Source of the DNA: Chryseobacterium sp. JAH
Lineage (GTDB): Bacteria > Bacteroidota > Bacteroidia > Flavobacteriales > Weeksellaceae
Reading direction: 5' to 3'
NCBI RefSeq assembly: GCF_001507335.1
Contig: NZ_LMAH01000003.1
Location: 310,001-374,000, forward strand
Length of the DNA stretch: 64,000 nt
Of this stretch, positions 27,052 through 35,366 are shown piece after piece. Each line of letters starts with the position of its first letter. Position 1 is the stretch's first letter. A model generated the notes under the pieces. That model had not been told where the DNA came from, did not search any database, and worked only from the letters and a program-made list of their open reading frames with translations. The translations under genes and the position numbers were made by a program.

Positions 27052-27438
27052 ATGATCACAGATAAAGAATTCACCCTAAGACTCATCCGTCAGCTATCTC
27101 AAGCTTTGGAAAAACTGATTTTGGACAAACCCGAAGAAAGTTTAATGCAGAAAGAACTCGATTTCGATTCTTTAATGAAAGATATTTTTAAATTTGATTT
27201 TAAAGAACTCGCGGCAAAACCAAAAGAACAAGTAATTGAAATTGTAAAAGAGAGACAGGAGAGAGATCACAAAGATTACTATGAAATGCTCGGAAATCTT
27301 TTCTACTACAACGGGAAAGTTTTAAACAACAATGACTTTTTAGACAAAGCAAAAACCTTCTACGAGCTGTATCTTCAGACCAGCGGAATTTTTGCACTTC
27401 CCATTATTAACAGAATTAATGAAATCGCGAAAAGATAA
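27052..27438 (+). CDS. Hypothetical helical protein
   Basis: A 128-residue cytosolic protein, nearly all helical. Its C-terminal half (YYEMLGNLFYYNGKVLNNNDFLDKAKTFYELYL) resembles a TPR pair. It starts MITDKEFTLRLIRQLSQALEKLI. Function unknown. Convergent with the tonB operon, with a shared hairpin between them. Confidence 0.65.
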   Translation: MITDKEFTLRLIRQLSQALEKLILDKPEESLMQKELDFDSLMKDIFKFDFKELAAKPKEQVIEIVKERQERDHKDYYEMLGNLFYYNGKVLNNNDFLDKAKTFYELYLQTSGIFALPIINRINEIAKR

Positions 27439-27490
27439 GCATCTGTAATTCTAATAAAAATTACTGATGATTTTTACTACAAATAATAAA

Positions 27491-27515
27491 AAAAGCACCT
27501 GAATCAGGTGCTTTT
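27491..27515. terminator. Bidirectional terminator
   Basis: The stem AAAAGCACCTGA/TCAGGTGCTTTT with a 1-nt centre is flanked by A and T runs. It serves the helical-protein gene and the convergent tonB gene. Confidence 0.85.
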
Positions 27516-27519
27516 GTAT

Positions 27520-28395
27520 TTAGAAAGTAATGCTGTAGCTTCCGGTGGATGAAACACTGGCCTTTTCAGCCTTTACATATTTTTTAACCCAGGCTACTGA
27601 TGTAGAAACCACACACGGATCTGAGATTCCGCCTGATCTTCTTGCCGAGGAGATATTCCCTGCTTTATCTACAACATAGGCTATTGTAATTGATCCACTT
27701 GCTGAGCAGCTGTGATTTGGTTGCGCTCCACCTCTCCCCATCGTCCCTGGAATATATCCCACCAATCGACGATCAATGCCAACTTTGCTATCACCATTTC
27801 CATCACCACCTAGAGGATCGCCATTATTACCAATTCCGTCGCCCGTACCCTGACTTCCTGCTTTCGTTCCACGACCTTTGATTAAATTTCCGATTGCGGC
27901 AGTACCTTTCCCGTCACCGCTTCCGGTTTTTGAATTGGCAGTTGTGGCAGAACTTTTAGCTTTCGTTTTTGTCGTAGAAGTAGCAGTGGATTTTTTATTT
28001 GTTTTTGAATCTTCTTTTTTCGGGGCAGTAACTTTAGAATTATTTCCAGTAATGATTTTATCTTTCACCTCTGTTTTTTTGGACTCAGGTTTTGAACTAA
28101 TAACCGTTTTCGGTTCAGAAACTATGTTTTCTGCAGGTTCTGGTTCATTTTCTTCTGCTTTTGCAGCCAAGCTTCCTTCCTGATTGGCAGGCTCATCAAT
28201 ACCTGCTCCATTTCTGTTATCTCCAAAATTCACAAGCATCGTAGTGATGACTTCTGTTTCCTTAGGACGCTCCGTAGGTTTCATTTTATAGATGAACACG
28301 AATAATAAAATAGCAGACCAGATTAAGACAGAAAGCGCAGCGCTTTTTACCTTATCTTTATTTTCTTCGTCTCTATTTATTGTGTAACCTCTCAT
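27520..28395 (-). CDS. tonB: TonB-family energy transducer
   Basis: A 291-residue protein with one N-terminal transmembrane helix (about 18-36, SAALSVLIWSAILLFVFIY). A long Lys/Thr/Ser- and Gly-rich periplasmic linker follows (about 75-205). The C-terminal domain is TonB-like (GSITIAYVVDKAGNISSARRSGG) and carries two cysteines. It should couple the proton gradient to outer-membrane transport together with the ExbB and ExbD proteins encoded just upstream. The linker is Gly-rich rather than the classical Pro-Glu/Pro-Lys repeat. Last gene of the exbB-exbD-tonB operon. Confidence 0.85.
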   Translation of the reverse strand: MRGYTINRDEENKDKVKSAALSVLIWSAILLFVFIYKMKPTERPKETEVITTMLVNFGDNRNGAGIDEPANQEGSLAAKAEENEPEPAENIVSEPKTVISSKPESKKTEVKDKIITGNNSKVTAPKKEDSKTNKKSTATSTTKTKAKSSATTANSKTGSGDGKGTAAIGNLIKGRGTKAGSQGTGDGIGNNGDPLGGDGNGDSKVGIDRRLVGYIPGTMGRGGAQPNHSCSASGSITIAYVVDKAGNISSARRSGGISDPCVVSTSVAWVKKYVKAEKASVSSTGSYSITF

Positions 28396-28402
28396 TTTGA
28401 TC

Positions 28403-28798
28403 TTATTCTTTTACCGTTGCAATGGCTATGTTTAATTTATGCTTTTCTGCAATTTCCATCAAGAAAACCACATCTTTATGCATCGTGCTTTCGTCTGCTC
28501 TGATGGTAAATGATTTTGCTGATTTGCTGTTAAGGTCATTAACAATCGCCTGCTCCACCGACTCTCTTGCCACCGGTTTATCGTCCACAAAATATGACCC
28601 GTCCGGTTTTACACTTACTGTCATCGGATTCGGAATATTATCTTCCACACTTCCTGTCTGAGGAAGTTTCACATCAATCGCACTTTGATTAGCTGCCGAA
28701 GAGGTGATCATAAAAAAGATCAACATCAGCAAAATAACATCTGTCATTGCTGCTAAGCTAAATTCCGGATGTGCTTTATTTCTTCTCTGAATTTTCAT
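28403..28798 (-). CDS. exbD: ExbD/TolR biopolymer transport protein
   Basis: A 131-residue inner-membrane protein with one helix (about 13-38) bearing the proton-path aspartate in AAMTDVILLMLIFFMITSS. A periplasmic domain follows. It forms the proton channel with ExbB and drives TonB. It lies 8 nt ahead of tonB and 10 nt behind exbB. Confidence 0.92.
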   Translation of the reverse strand: MKIQRRNKAHPEFSLAAMTDVILLMLIFFMITSSAANQSAIDVKLPQTGSVEDNIPNPMTVSVKPDGSYFVDDKPVARESVEQAIVNDLNSKSAKSFTIRADESTMHKDVVFLMEIAEKHKLNIAIATVKE

Positions 28799-28808
28799 CT
28801 GTTAGAAA

Positions 28809-29516
28809 TTACAAAGGTTTATTAATTAGATCTAAAAATTCTCCCGAAACATTTTGCGTTCTCAAAACAAACTTATCAATTCTTGTCAACAAAATATTAT
28901 AGAAAAAGTTCGCCGGAATTGCCACTGCCAAACCAACAGCTGTCTGTCCTAAAGCTGTATAAATACCTTCAGACAATGTTTTCGGAGAGAAAGCGCCTTC
29001 TGCGTGTGATAAATCAAAGAAAGCAATGATCATCCCAATTACTGTTCCCAAAAGTCCTAACATCGGAGCGATACTTGGTACGACCGCCAAAAGATTAAGG
29101 TTCTTTTCCATATTGGCAACTTCAATCTGAGCCTGAGATTCCATCGCACTTACGATATCTGAAACCGGTCTTCCCAACCTTGAAATTCCTTTTTCCAAAA
29201 TTCTGGACTCCGGAGAGTTTTGCGTTTTACAGTAATCTGCAGCAGCATCAATTTTCCCGTCTCTGATGAAATCTTCAATATTATTCATGAAGTTTGAATC
29301 GGTCTTTGTGGTCATTCTTCTGATGTAGAAAAATCTTTCGAAGAAAAGATACACTGAGAAAACTCCTAGAGTCAAAACAGTAACCATTACTATCTTAGCA
29401 AAAGCACCTCCATGAAAAAGGATATCCCAAAATGAAAATTCAAGTTTTTCAGCGACCACAGTGGGTGCAGCAACTTGTGCAAATAAAATCTGAGTAAGTT
29501 CCGTTAACAGCATCAA
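28809..29516 (-). CDS. exbB: MotA/TolQ/ExbB proton channel protein
   Basis: A 235-residue membrane protein of the MotA/TolQ/ExbB family. The first helix is at about 38-60. The last two helices carry the signature LAVVPSIAPMLGLLGTVIGMIIAF and ALGQTAVGLAVAIPANFFYN. It forms the pentameric channel around ExbD. First gene of the operon. The 169 nt upstream probably hold the promoter, but I see no clear consensus. Confidence 0.92.
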   Translation of the reverse strand: MMLLTELTQILFAQVAAPTVVAEKLEFSFWDILFHGGAFAKIVMVTVLTLGVFSVYLFFERFFYIRRMTTKTDSNFMNNIEDFIRDGKIDAAADYCKTQNSPESRILEKGISRLGRPVSDIVSAMESQAQIEVANMEKNLNLLAVVPSIAPMLGLLGTVIGMIIAFFDLSHAEGAFSPKTLSEGIYTALGQTAVGLAVAIPANFFYNILLTRIDKFVLRTQNVSGEFLDLINKPL

Positions 29517-29685
29517 TTAGTTTATTTATAATGGATTTAAACGACAAAAATAAAGGAATATTATCAATTCATATCTTAAAATAAGCTTAAAATATTATTT
29601 CAAACTAAACATTCCGCCTAGAAACAGCAAATTTCTTTCCAAACATATATTTGAAAAGAAATTTATAGGTAGTATATAATGACAA

Positions 29686-30147
29686 TTAGTCTTCGTCTAC
29701 AATAATTTCGTCGGGTGTAAACTCGCATTTCAGTCTAAAAGGTAGCGGATTATCTGATCCTGTATAGAAATCATCGATATTCCCTTTCCATATTACCTGA
29801 AGCTCGTCATCTTCGTTTTTCTCAAAACAAAGTTCATTATCATACAGAAAAGCATCTTCGTCATCAAACAAATTGACTTCTGTATACACTTCATCATCAG
29901 AATCATTGATTTCAAATGTTTTTCCCTCAATCTCAGAAGATTCTATAGGAAACTCAATGATCTCCAGAGATAGCTGGGGAAAATTGTACTGTAATGAATC
30001 ATCATCCACATGATCTAATCCGTCATCCGTAATGATTTCTACTTCTAGAAAATGTTTTTGATTACTATAAACAGCCTTGCAGTAAGTGCTTTTTATATTG
30101 TACTTCAATGTTTCGTCCGGATGGTAAATTTTTAAAATCCCTTTCAT
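29686..30147 (-). CDS. Hypothetical acidic protein
   Basis: A 153-residue soluble protein, strongly acidic, with no signal peptide. It appears beta-rich with D/E clusters (DDGLDHVDDDSLQ, NDSDDEVYTEVNLFDDED). No family recognised. It stands alone between exbB and the DUF885 gene. Confidence 0.6.
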   Translation of the reverse strand: MKGILKIYHPDETLKYNIKSTYCKAVYSNQKHFLEVEIITDDGLDHVDDDSLQYNFPQLSLEIIEFPIESSEIEGKTFEINDSDDEVYTEVNLFDDEDAFLYDNELCFEKNEDDELQVIWKGNIDDFYTGSDNPLPFRLKCEFTPDEIIVDED

Positions 30148-30289
30148 TATTTCTTAAAAAAGAACTGTAATAGTATGATAGTTAAATGCTTTAGGCAAAG
30201 ATAAAAAATTGTATGAATGTTTAAAATATTTTCAAAATTATTTTTTAGCAAATAGTGATTCTTCAAAACCATTATGTTCTAATATTCTC

Positions 30290-30297
30290 TATTTTTG
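30290..30297 (+). promoter_or_regulatory. Putative -7 box of the DUF885 gene
   Basis: TATTTTTG fits TAnnTTTG 18 nt before the chosen start codon. Confidence 0.45.
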
Positions 30298-30315
30298 TGT
30301 TTTAAAGATTTTAAA

Positions 30316-32112
30316 ATGAAAAACATCATATCAAAAGCCATATTGGGATTAGGGCTGTTATTAAGCATAGCTTCATGCAGAAAAACAGATTCTCCTTTAA
30401 CGAAAGTGACCCCAACCAATCTGGATTCTATTGCTGCTAACTATTATGAGCAGTATTTGAAACTTTATCCTTTGGAAGCAACCTCACAGGGAGATCTGAG
30501 ATACAATGACCAATTGCCCATTAATATTGACAAAGATTTTATTTCGGGCGAAATTGCATTTTATCATTCTATACAAACTCAGCTGGATAATGTTGATTAT
30601 GAAAACCTTTCGGATGATGACAAAGTAGTTTATGATGTTTTGGATTACAGTTTAAAAGACAAGATAGAAGCGTACGCTTACCATCCTGAGTATATTCCCT
30701 TCACACAATTTGGTGGACTTCCGCTGAATTTCCCATTGTATGGAAGCGGAGAAGGAAGCCAGCCTTTCAATACCGTAAAAGATTATGAAGACTGGTTAAA
30801 AAGAATGGAAAAATTCGCCGAATGGATGAACGCTGCTACAGAAAACTTCCGCGAAGGAATCACGAATAAAATAGTTCTTCCAAGGAAATTGGTTTTAAAA
30901 ATGATTCCACAAATGAAGGCGCAAGAGATCATTACGTCAGATTTTGAAGAAAATATTTTCTCAGGTCCTGTAAAAAAATTCCCAAAAAACTTCACAGCCG
31001 AACAAAAAGAAAAATACACTAAGCTCTACAAAGATGCAATCGCTAACAATATTATTCCGGCATACACGAAGATGGGCGAGTTTTTAGAGAAAGAATACTT
31101 ACCTAAATCTAGAGAAACAGACGGTTACAACAGTCTTCCTAAAGGAGAAAATATCTACAAATATTATGTGAAAAGCTGGACAACCACCAACAAAACTCCG
31201 GAGGACATTAACAAAATCGGACAGCAGCAAGTAGCTATGCTTCGTGCAGAAATGGAAAAAGTGAAACAACAGGTTGGTTTTACAGGAACGCTCGAAGAAT
31301 TTATAACTTCAGTGAAAACAGACCCAAAAGCGATGCCTTACAAAACTCCAAAAGAAGTTTTGAATGGTTTTAATGGAATTTTAGCGAAAATAACACCGAA
31401 GCTAAAAACGATGTTCAGCGTTACTCCGAAAACAAAATTTGAAATCAGACAGACCGAAAAATTCAGAGAAGCAAGTGCAAGTGCAGAATACATCCAGGGC
31501 ACTCCGGACGGAAAAAGACCGGGAATTTTCTACATGCCACTTCCAGATCCTTCAAAATTCAACGTCACTTCAGGAATGGAATCTCTTTTCTTACACGAAG
31601 CAATTCCGGGACATCATTATCAGGTTTCTCTTCAGCAGGAAAACGAAAAGCTTCCCAAATTCATGAGATTCGGGTGGTTCGGAGCGTACGGTGAAGGTTG
31701 GGCGCATTATTGCGAAACTCTGGGACCAGAATTTGGTTTGTATACAGACCCTTATCAAAAAATGGGATATTTAAGTGATCAAATGTTGAGAGCCGTTCGT
31801 TTGGTTGTGGACACGGGTATACACACCGGACAAATGACGCGTGAAGAAGCAATCACTTATTTCCTGAGCAACATTGCTTATGACGAAGCCGGAGCAACTG
31901 CAGAAGTAGAAAGATACATGGCCATGCCGGGACAGGCTTTGGGCTACAAAATCGGCTCATTGAGAATCCGTGAATTGAGAGAGCAATATCAAACGCGGTT
32001 AGGAAATAAATTTAGTTTAGCAAAATTTCATGATGAAGTTTTGAATCAAGGCTGTCTGCCGCTGGATGTTTTAAACAGAAAGATGGAGCTTTGGGCGAAG
32101 AAGCAAAAGTAA
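30316..32112 (+). CDS. DUF885 lipoprotein, putative zinc peptidase
   Basis: A 598-residue DUF885 protein. The ATG at 30316 gives a lipoprotein signal (MKNIISKAILGLGLLLSIASC, lipobox SIASC), so an upstream non-ATG start is rejected. The gluzincin-like metal site is LHEAIPGHHYQVSLQ near residue 420, and the third-ligand glutamate region is YGEGWAHYCETLG. DUF885 members are predicted metallopeptidases or carboxypeptidases anchored outside the cytoplasm. Full length with a terminator. Confidence 0.9.
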   Translation: MKNIISKAILGLGLLLSIASCRKTDSPLTKVTPTNLDSIAANYYEQYLKLYPLEATSQGDLRYNDQLPINIDKDFISGEIAFYHSIQTQLDNVDYENLSDDDKVVYDVLDYSLKDKIEAYAYHPEYIPFTQFGGLPLNFPLYGSGEGSQPFNTVKDYEDWLKRMEKFAEWMNAATENFREGITNKIVLPRKLVLKMIPQMKAQEIITSDFEENIFSGPVKKFPKNFTAEQKEKYTKLYKDAIANNIIPAYTKMGEFLEKEYLPKSRETDGYNSLPKGENIYKYYVKSWTTTNKTPEDINKIGQQQVAMLRAEMEKVKQQVGFTGTLEEFITSVKTDPKAMPYKTPKEVLNGFNGILAKITPKLKTMFSVTPKTKFEIRQTEKFREASASAEYIQGTPDGKRPGIFYMPLPDPSKFNVTSGMESLFLHEAIPGHHYQVSLQQENEKLPKFMRFGWFGAYGEGWAHYCETLGPEFGLYTDPYQKMGYLSDQMLRAVRLVVDTGIHTGQMTREEAITYFLSNIAYDEAGATAEVERYMAMPGQALGYKIGSLRIRELREQYQTRLGNKFSLAKFHDEVLNQGCLPLDVLNRKMELWAKKQK

Positions 32113-32132
32113 TTTTTTAAAATTAAAAATAT

Positions 32133-32164
32133 AAGTCACGAAATAATTTTTCGTGACTTTTTTT
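32133..32164 (+). terminator. Terminator of the DUF885 gene
   Basis: An 11-bp perfect stem AAGTCACGAAA/TTTCGTGACTT (32133-32143 with 32149-32159) is followed by a T7 run. Confidence 0.9.
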
Positions 32165-32402
32165 CGGAAATGGGATTTTAGTTAAGGTATCTGGAGATTA
32201 TTTTTTAATTAAAGATATTGATCCCAAAGCTTTACATGGCGAAATAAAATTTATGAAAACTAAACCAGTTCATCAAAAATTAATTTTAAATACATATAGT
32301 TTTCAGGAAAACGACACCATTTATGGTTTTATAAATTACAATACAAAAGTTGAAGGTTTTACAAAAGATTTCAGAGGATATTTTAAAGCAATTGTTAAAT
32401 AA
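32157..32402 (+). pseudogene. Start-less ORF remnant
   Basis: A frame of about 81 codons is open from just inside the DUF885 terminator to a TAA at 32400-32402. It reads like real protein (VSGDYFLIKDIDPKALHGEIKF later NDTIYGFINYNTKVEGF). There is no ATG in the first 27 codons, and its 5' end overlaps the terminator. It looks like the C-terminal remnant of a truncated gene. Not recognised. The stretch 32113-32428 holds only this and the terminator. Confidence 0.45.
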
Positions 32403-32428
32403 AAACATCGAAATTAAAATTTTCAAAA

Positions 32429-32878
32429 ATTATTACAGAAAGTATAAAATCCCTATTCACAAGAGATTTAAATAAATTAAAAACAGAAATCGAATCTTAC
32501 CAAATAGAAGAATCTCTATGGAAAATTGATAAAAATATTTCAAATTCCGGAGGAAATCTTTGCCTTCATTTGGTGGGAAATCTTAATCATTTTTTCGGAG
32601 CGATTTTGGGAAATTCAGGTTATGTAAGAAACAGAGAACTTGAATTTTCATTAAAAAATATCCCAAGAACTGAACTTGCTCAACAAATTGAAGCAACTTT
32701 AAACATTGTTATTTCAACCCTTGATCAGCTTTCTGAAGATGATTTGGCAAAAGAATATCCTATTGAGCCACTAGGTTACAAAATGACGACAGAATATTTC
32801 CTGATTCATTTGTTTGGACATTTGGGTTATCATCTGGGGCAGATTAATTTTCACAGAAGATTGTTGGATGTGGAGTAG
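32429..32878 (+). CDS. DinB-like DUF1572 protein lacking an ATG start
   Basis: The frame encodes about 150 residues matching the DUF1572/DinB four-helix fold: SIKSLFTRDLNKLKTEIESY, ISNSGGNLCLHLVGNLNHFFG, VRNRELEFSLKNIPRTEL and FLIHLFGHLGYHLGQINFHRRL. The metal-binding histidines (NLNHF and LFGHLGYHLGQ) are present. A shorter version would start at the TTG at 32570, but it would lose the first helix. The conserved N-terminus continues up to an ATT at 32429 or 32432 where an ATG would be expected. Either ATT or TTG is used, or the start was lost by point mutation. Confidence 0.6.
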   Translation: MITESIKSLFTRDLNKLKTEIESYQIEESLWKIDKNISNSGGNLCLHLVGNLNHFFGAILGNSGYVRNRELEFSLKNIPRTELAQQIEATLNIVISTLDQLSEDDLAKEYPIEPLGYKMTTEYFLIHLFGHLGYHLGQINFHRRLLDVE

Positions 32879-32898
32879 TTTTTTTATCGATTGCTTCT

Positions 32899-32953
32899 TT
32901 AACCACCCCGTCTAAATTTTCTTTGAAAATTTATCCACCCTCCAAAGGAGGGT
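32899..32953. repeat. Intergenic GC-rich palindromic element
   Basis: The block has two hairpins, AAATTTTCTTTGAAAATTT and ACCCTCCAAAGGAGGGT. The pattern ACCACCCCGTC...CCACCCTCCAAAGGAGGG resembles intergenic repeats I associate with flavobacterial genomes. No second copy occurs in this window. Confidence 0.4.
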
Positions 32954-32976
32954 AATTGTGTGGCTGCTAAAATTTT

Positions 32977-33597
32977 TTATTTCTCAAACAGCATTTTCGT
33001 TAAGAAATCTTTCTCCCCTTTTCCTCTTGCGGGAGAATATTCTCTCCCATAGAAAATAATCTGAAGGTGAAGCTTATTCCATACCTCTTCTTTCCAGATG
33101 TTTTTGGCGTCCCTTTCCGTTTCTATGACGTTCTTCCCTGAAGTCAGCTTCCATTGTGCCATCAGTCTGTGAATGTGTGTATCAACAGGAAAAGCAGGAA
33201 ATCCGAAGGCCTGGCTCATCACAACAGAAGCCGTTTTGTGACCCACTCCTGGTAAAGCTTCTAGTTCTTCATAGGTGTGTGGCACTACTCCATCGTGTCT
33301 TTCCAGTAAAAGCTCGGCCATTCTTTTCAGATTCTTAGCTTTTGTATTCGAAAGTCCAATTTCTTTAATGAGTTCTTTAATTTGATACTCCTCCAGCTTG
33401 GCCATTCTTTGCGGTGTTCCTGCAACTGCAAAAAGCTCCGGTGTCACCTGATTCACTTTTTTATCGGTAGTCTGGGCAGAAAGTGCCACCGCAACCATTA
33501 AAGTGTAAGGATCAGTATGATCTAAAGGAATCGGAACTTCAGGATATAACTTTTCTAATTCAGACTGAACGAGTGCTGCTCTTTGCTTTTTTGTCAT
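32977..33597 (-). CDS. nth: Endonuclease III, without iron-sulfur cysteines
   Basis: A 206-residue DNA glycosylase/AP lyase of base excision repair. The ATG at 33597 (MTKKQRAALVQSELEKLYPE) is preferred over an upstream start. The HhH-GPD segment is LEALPGVGHKTASVVM with catalytic Lys121, and PVDTHIHRL carries Asp139, both aligned with the classical enzyme. The C-terminus (IIFYGREYSPARGKGEKDF) lacks the four cysteines that bind a 4Fe-4S cluster in E. coli Nth. Divergent from bcp with 33 nt between starts. Confidence 0.9.
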   Translation of the reverse strand: MTKKQRAALVQSELEKLYPEVPIPLDHTDPYTLMVAVALSAQTTDKKVNQVTPELFAVAGTPQRMAKLEEYQIKELIKEIGLSNTKAKNLKRMAELLLERHDGVVPHTYEELEALPGVGHKTASVVMSQAFGFPAFPVDTHIHRLMAQWKLTSGKNVIETERDAKNIWKEEVWNKLHLQIIFYGREYSPARGKGEKDFLTKMLFEK

Positions 33598-33630
33598 GTA
33601 ACCACTAAATTTGAACAAAAATAAATCATT

Positions 33631-34080
33631 ATGCTGAAAGTAGGAGACAAATTACCACAATTCGAAGGAATCAATCAAGATGGAGAAACCGTAAATTCGG
33701 AAAAATTACTTGGACAGAAATTGGTTGTTTTCTTTTATCCGCAAGCCAACACGCCAACATGTACAGTAGAAGCATGTAACCTCAGCGATAATTATTCTCA
33801 GCTGGAAAAAGCTGGATTTCAACTTCTAGGAATCAGCGGAGATTCGGTAAAAAAGCAAAAGAACTTTCATAACAAATTTGCCTTTCCTTATGATCTTATT
33901 GCAGATGAAAACCGTGATATCATTGAGAAATTAGGGGTTTGGCAAGAGAAAAAGACGTTCGGAAAAACCTATATGGGAATTGTAAGAACCACTTTTATTT
34001 TTGACGAACAAGGAATATGCACAAGAGTGATTGAAAAAGTAACATCGAAGACTGCCGCTGAGCAGATTTTAGAAGGATAA
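33631..34080 (+). CDS. bcp: Thioredoxin-dependent peroxiredoxin (BCP/PrxQ)
   Basis: A 149-residue PrxQ-type peroxiredoxin. Peroxidatic Cys and resolving Cys lie five apart in ANTPTCTVEACNLSD. The arginine in GIVRTTFIFDEQG completes the site. It reduces hydroperoxides using thioredoxin. Full length. Ends in a large inverted repeat shared with the convergent GNAT gene. Confidence 0.93.
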   Translation: MLKVGDKLPQFEGINQDGETVNSEKLLGQKLVVFFYPQANTPTCTVEACNLSDNYSQLEKAGFQLLGISGDSVKKQKNFHNKFAFPYDLIADENRDIIEKLGVWQEKKTFGKTYMGIVRTTFIFDEQGICTRVIEKVTSKTAAEQILEG

Positions 34081-34098
34081 TTTTAAACACCAACTGCG

Positions 34099-34152
34099 CA
34101 AATGTTTTCACTAATGTCACAAATTCTTACTGTCTTTTCGTGAAAACATTTG
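34099..34152. repeat. 13-bp inverted repeat between bcp and GNAT gene
   Basis: CAAATGTTTTCAC (34099-34111) and its exact complement (34140-34152) enclose 28 nt. The long loop and missing T run argue against a simple terminator, though it lies between convergent genes. Confidence 0.5.
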
Positions 34153-34168
34153 TGATTCTTGCGTTTAG

Positions 34169-34708
34169 TTATTCCGTTTCATAATACATCAATTCTTCAG
34201 TTTCATTGGGAAGTGTAACGTACTTTTGAAATTTTAGGCCTAATCTTTCGATTAATTTTTGAGAAGAGAAATTGTCTTTTGTAGTAATCGCCGAGATTTT
34301 ATTTAAACCAAAATCATCCATCCCAATTGACTTTACTTTTTGTGCAGCTTCAAACATATATCCCTTGCCTTCAAACCTTTCCAAAACAGAAAAACCTATA
34401 TCTACGATATCTAGACCTTCTCTTTCAAAGATCCCTACTCCCCCGATTTTTACACTTCCCTCTTTTAAAGCGATGAGATAATTTCCGAATCCTACTTTTT
34501 CAAACTGCGGAAGAAATTTAGCCTTGATATAATTTTCAGCATCCTCAAGAGAATTGATGTTTCGGTTGCCAATGAACTTGATAAAATTAGGCATGTTGTA
34601 AAGTTCCAGAATAAGATCTGCATCCTCCAAAGACATTGGACGAATGATTAATCTTTCGGTTTCGTAGAATTTATCTTCGTTTTTTGGCAGGCTTTTTCTT
34701 AGGTTCAT
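34169..34708 (-). CDS. GNAT family N-acetyltransferase (RimJ/RimL-like)
   Basis: A 179-residue GNAT enzyme. The N-terminus FYETERLIIRPMSLEDADLILELYN is the RimJ/RimL pattern. The acetyl-CoA loop lies around FSVLERFEGKGYMFEAAQ, with a Gly-rich turn in place of the strict Q/RxxGxG/A. The late segment NKISAITTKDNFSSQKLIERLGL is typical. Substrate unknown. Its start overlaps the preceding gene by 38 nt; the conserved N-terminus requires that start. Confidence 0.85.
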   Translation of the reverse strand: MNLRKSLPKNEDKFYETERLIIRPMSLEDADLILELYNMPNFIKFIGNRNINSLEDAENYIKAKFLPQFEKVGFGNYLIALKEGSVKIGGVGIFEREGLDIVDIGFSVLERFEGKGYMFEAAQKVKSIGMDDFGLNKISAITTKDNFSSQKLIERLGLKFQKYVTLPNETEELMYYETE

Positions 34709-35333
34709 CTTTAGGCTCCTCTTTCTTTTCTATTTTCAGAAGTCTCGGGTTGTTGGCACACTTCTTTGTGTACAATTCGATATAAGTTCCGTTTTCCTTC
34801 ACCTGAGAAATCTGCGCAGTTGCTTTATTCATCATAAGGGTAAAATGTCTTTTTTCGTAAGGACATTCTTTTGAAGTGACTTTCCCCAAATCAAGATAAT
34901 AATAAGTACCATCTTCATAGTAATTTCCAGCAACGTCGGCGAACTGCTCATCGATGACATACCCCTCCAAAACCTGAGTAAGCGCAGCTTCTTCCACGTT
35001 ATCTACTCTACCTATAAAATCTTTAAGACCGTTAATCTCTGTGATATAATTGATCTTTCCTCCTTTCGAGTAGACGATGTAATAAAAACTGTCTTCCGTA
35101 GGAGTTATATTAAAACCTGAAGACTGAGGCAGATAATCTTTTTTGGTGCCAGCAATTTTCAGTTCTTCGTTTTTGCCGTAATTATTCTGAACCAAAACCC
35201 AAAAATCAATTTTGTCATTCGGGATGATTCTCGTCAAGACATTCTGAGTGCTGAAATTCTTTTTCTTTTCCTGAGAAAATATAAAGATCCCCAACAACAA
35301 AAAAAACATACTGAGTCGCGCTTTATTTACCAT
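34671..35333 (-). CDS. Hypothetical secreted protein
   Basis: A 220-residue protein with an N-terminal signal (about 1-21, ending IFIFSQ) and a Lys/Pro-rich basic tail (KKEEPKDEPKKKPAKKRR). The body is beta-rich with three cysteines. I do not recognise the family. Fourth gene of the minus-strand operon that starts with the TolC-like gene. Its 3' end overlaps the GNAT gene. Confidence 0.6.
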   Translation of the reverse strand: MVNKARLSMFFLLLGIFIFSQEKKKNFSTQNVLTRIIPNDKIDFWVLVQNNYGKNEELKIAGTKKDYLPQSSGFNITPTEDSFYYIVYSKGGKINYITEINGLKDFIGRVDNVEEAALTQVLEGYVIDEQFADVAGNYYEDGTYYYLDLGKVTSKECPYEKRHFTLMMNKATAQISQVKENGTYIELYTKKCANNPRLLKIEKKEEPKDEPKKKPAKKRR

Positions 35334-35366
35334 AATTCAGAATGCGGCAGATATGGTGCCAATATT

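Noticed and set aside
27878..28183. 101-codon plus-strand frame opposite tonB
   Set aside because: It is the complement of the low-complexity Lys/Thr-rich TonB linker and has no independent support.
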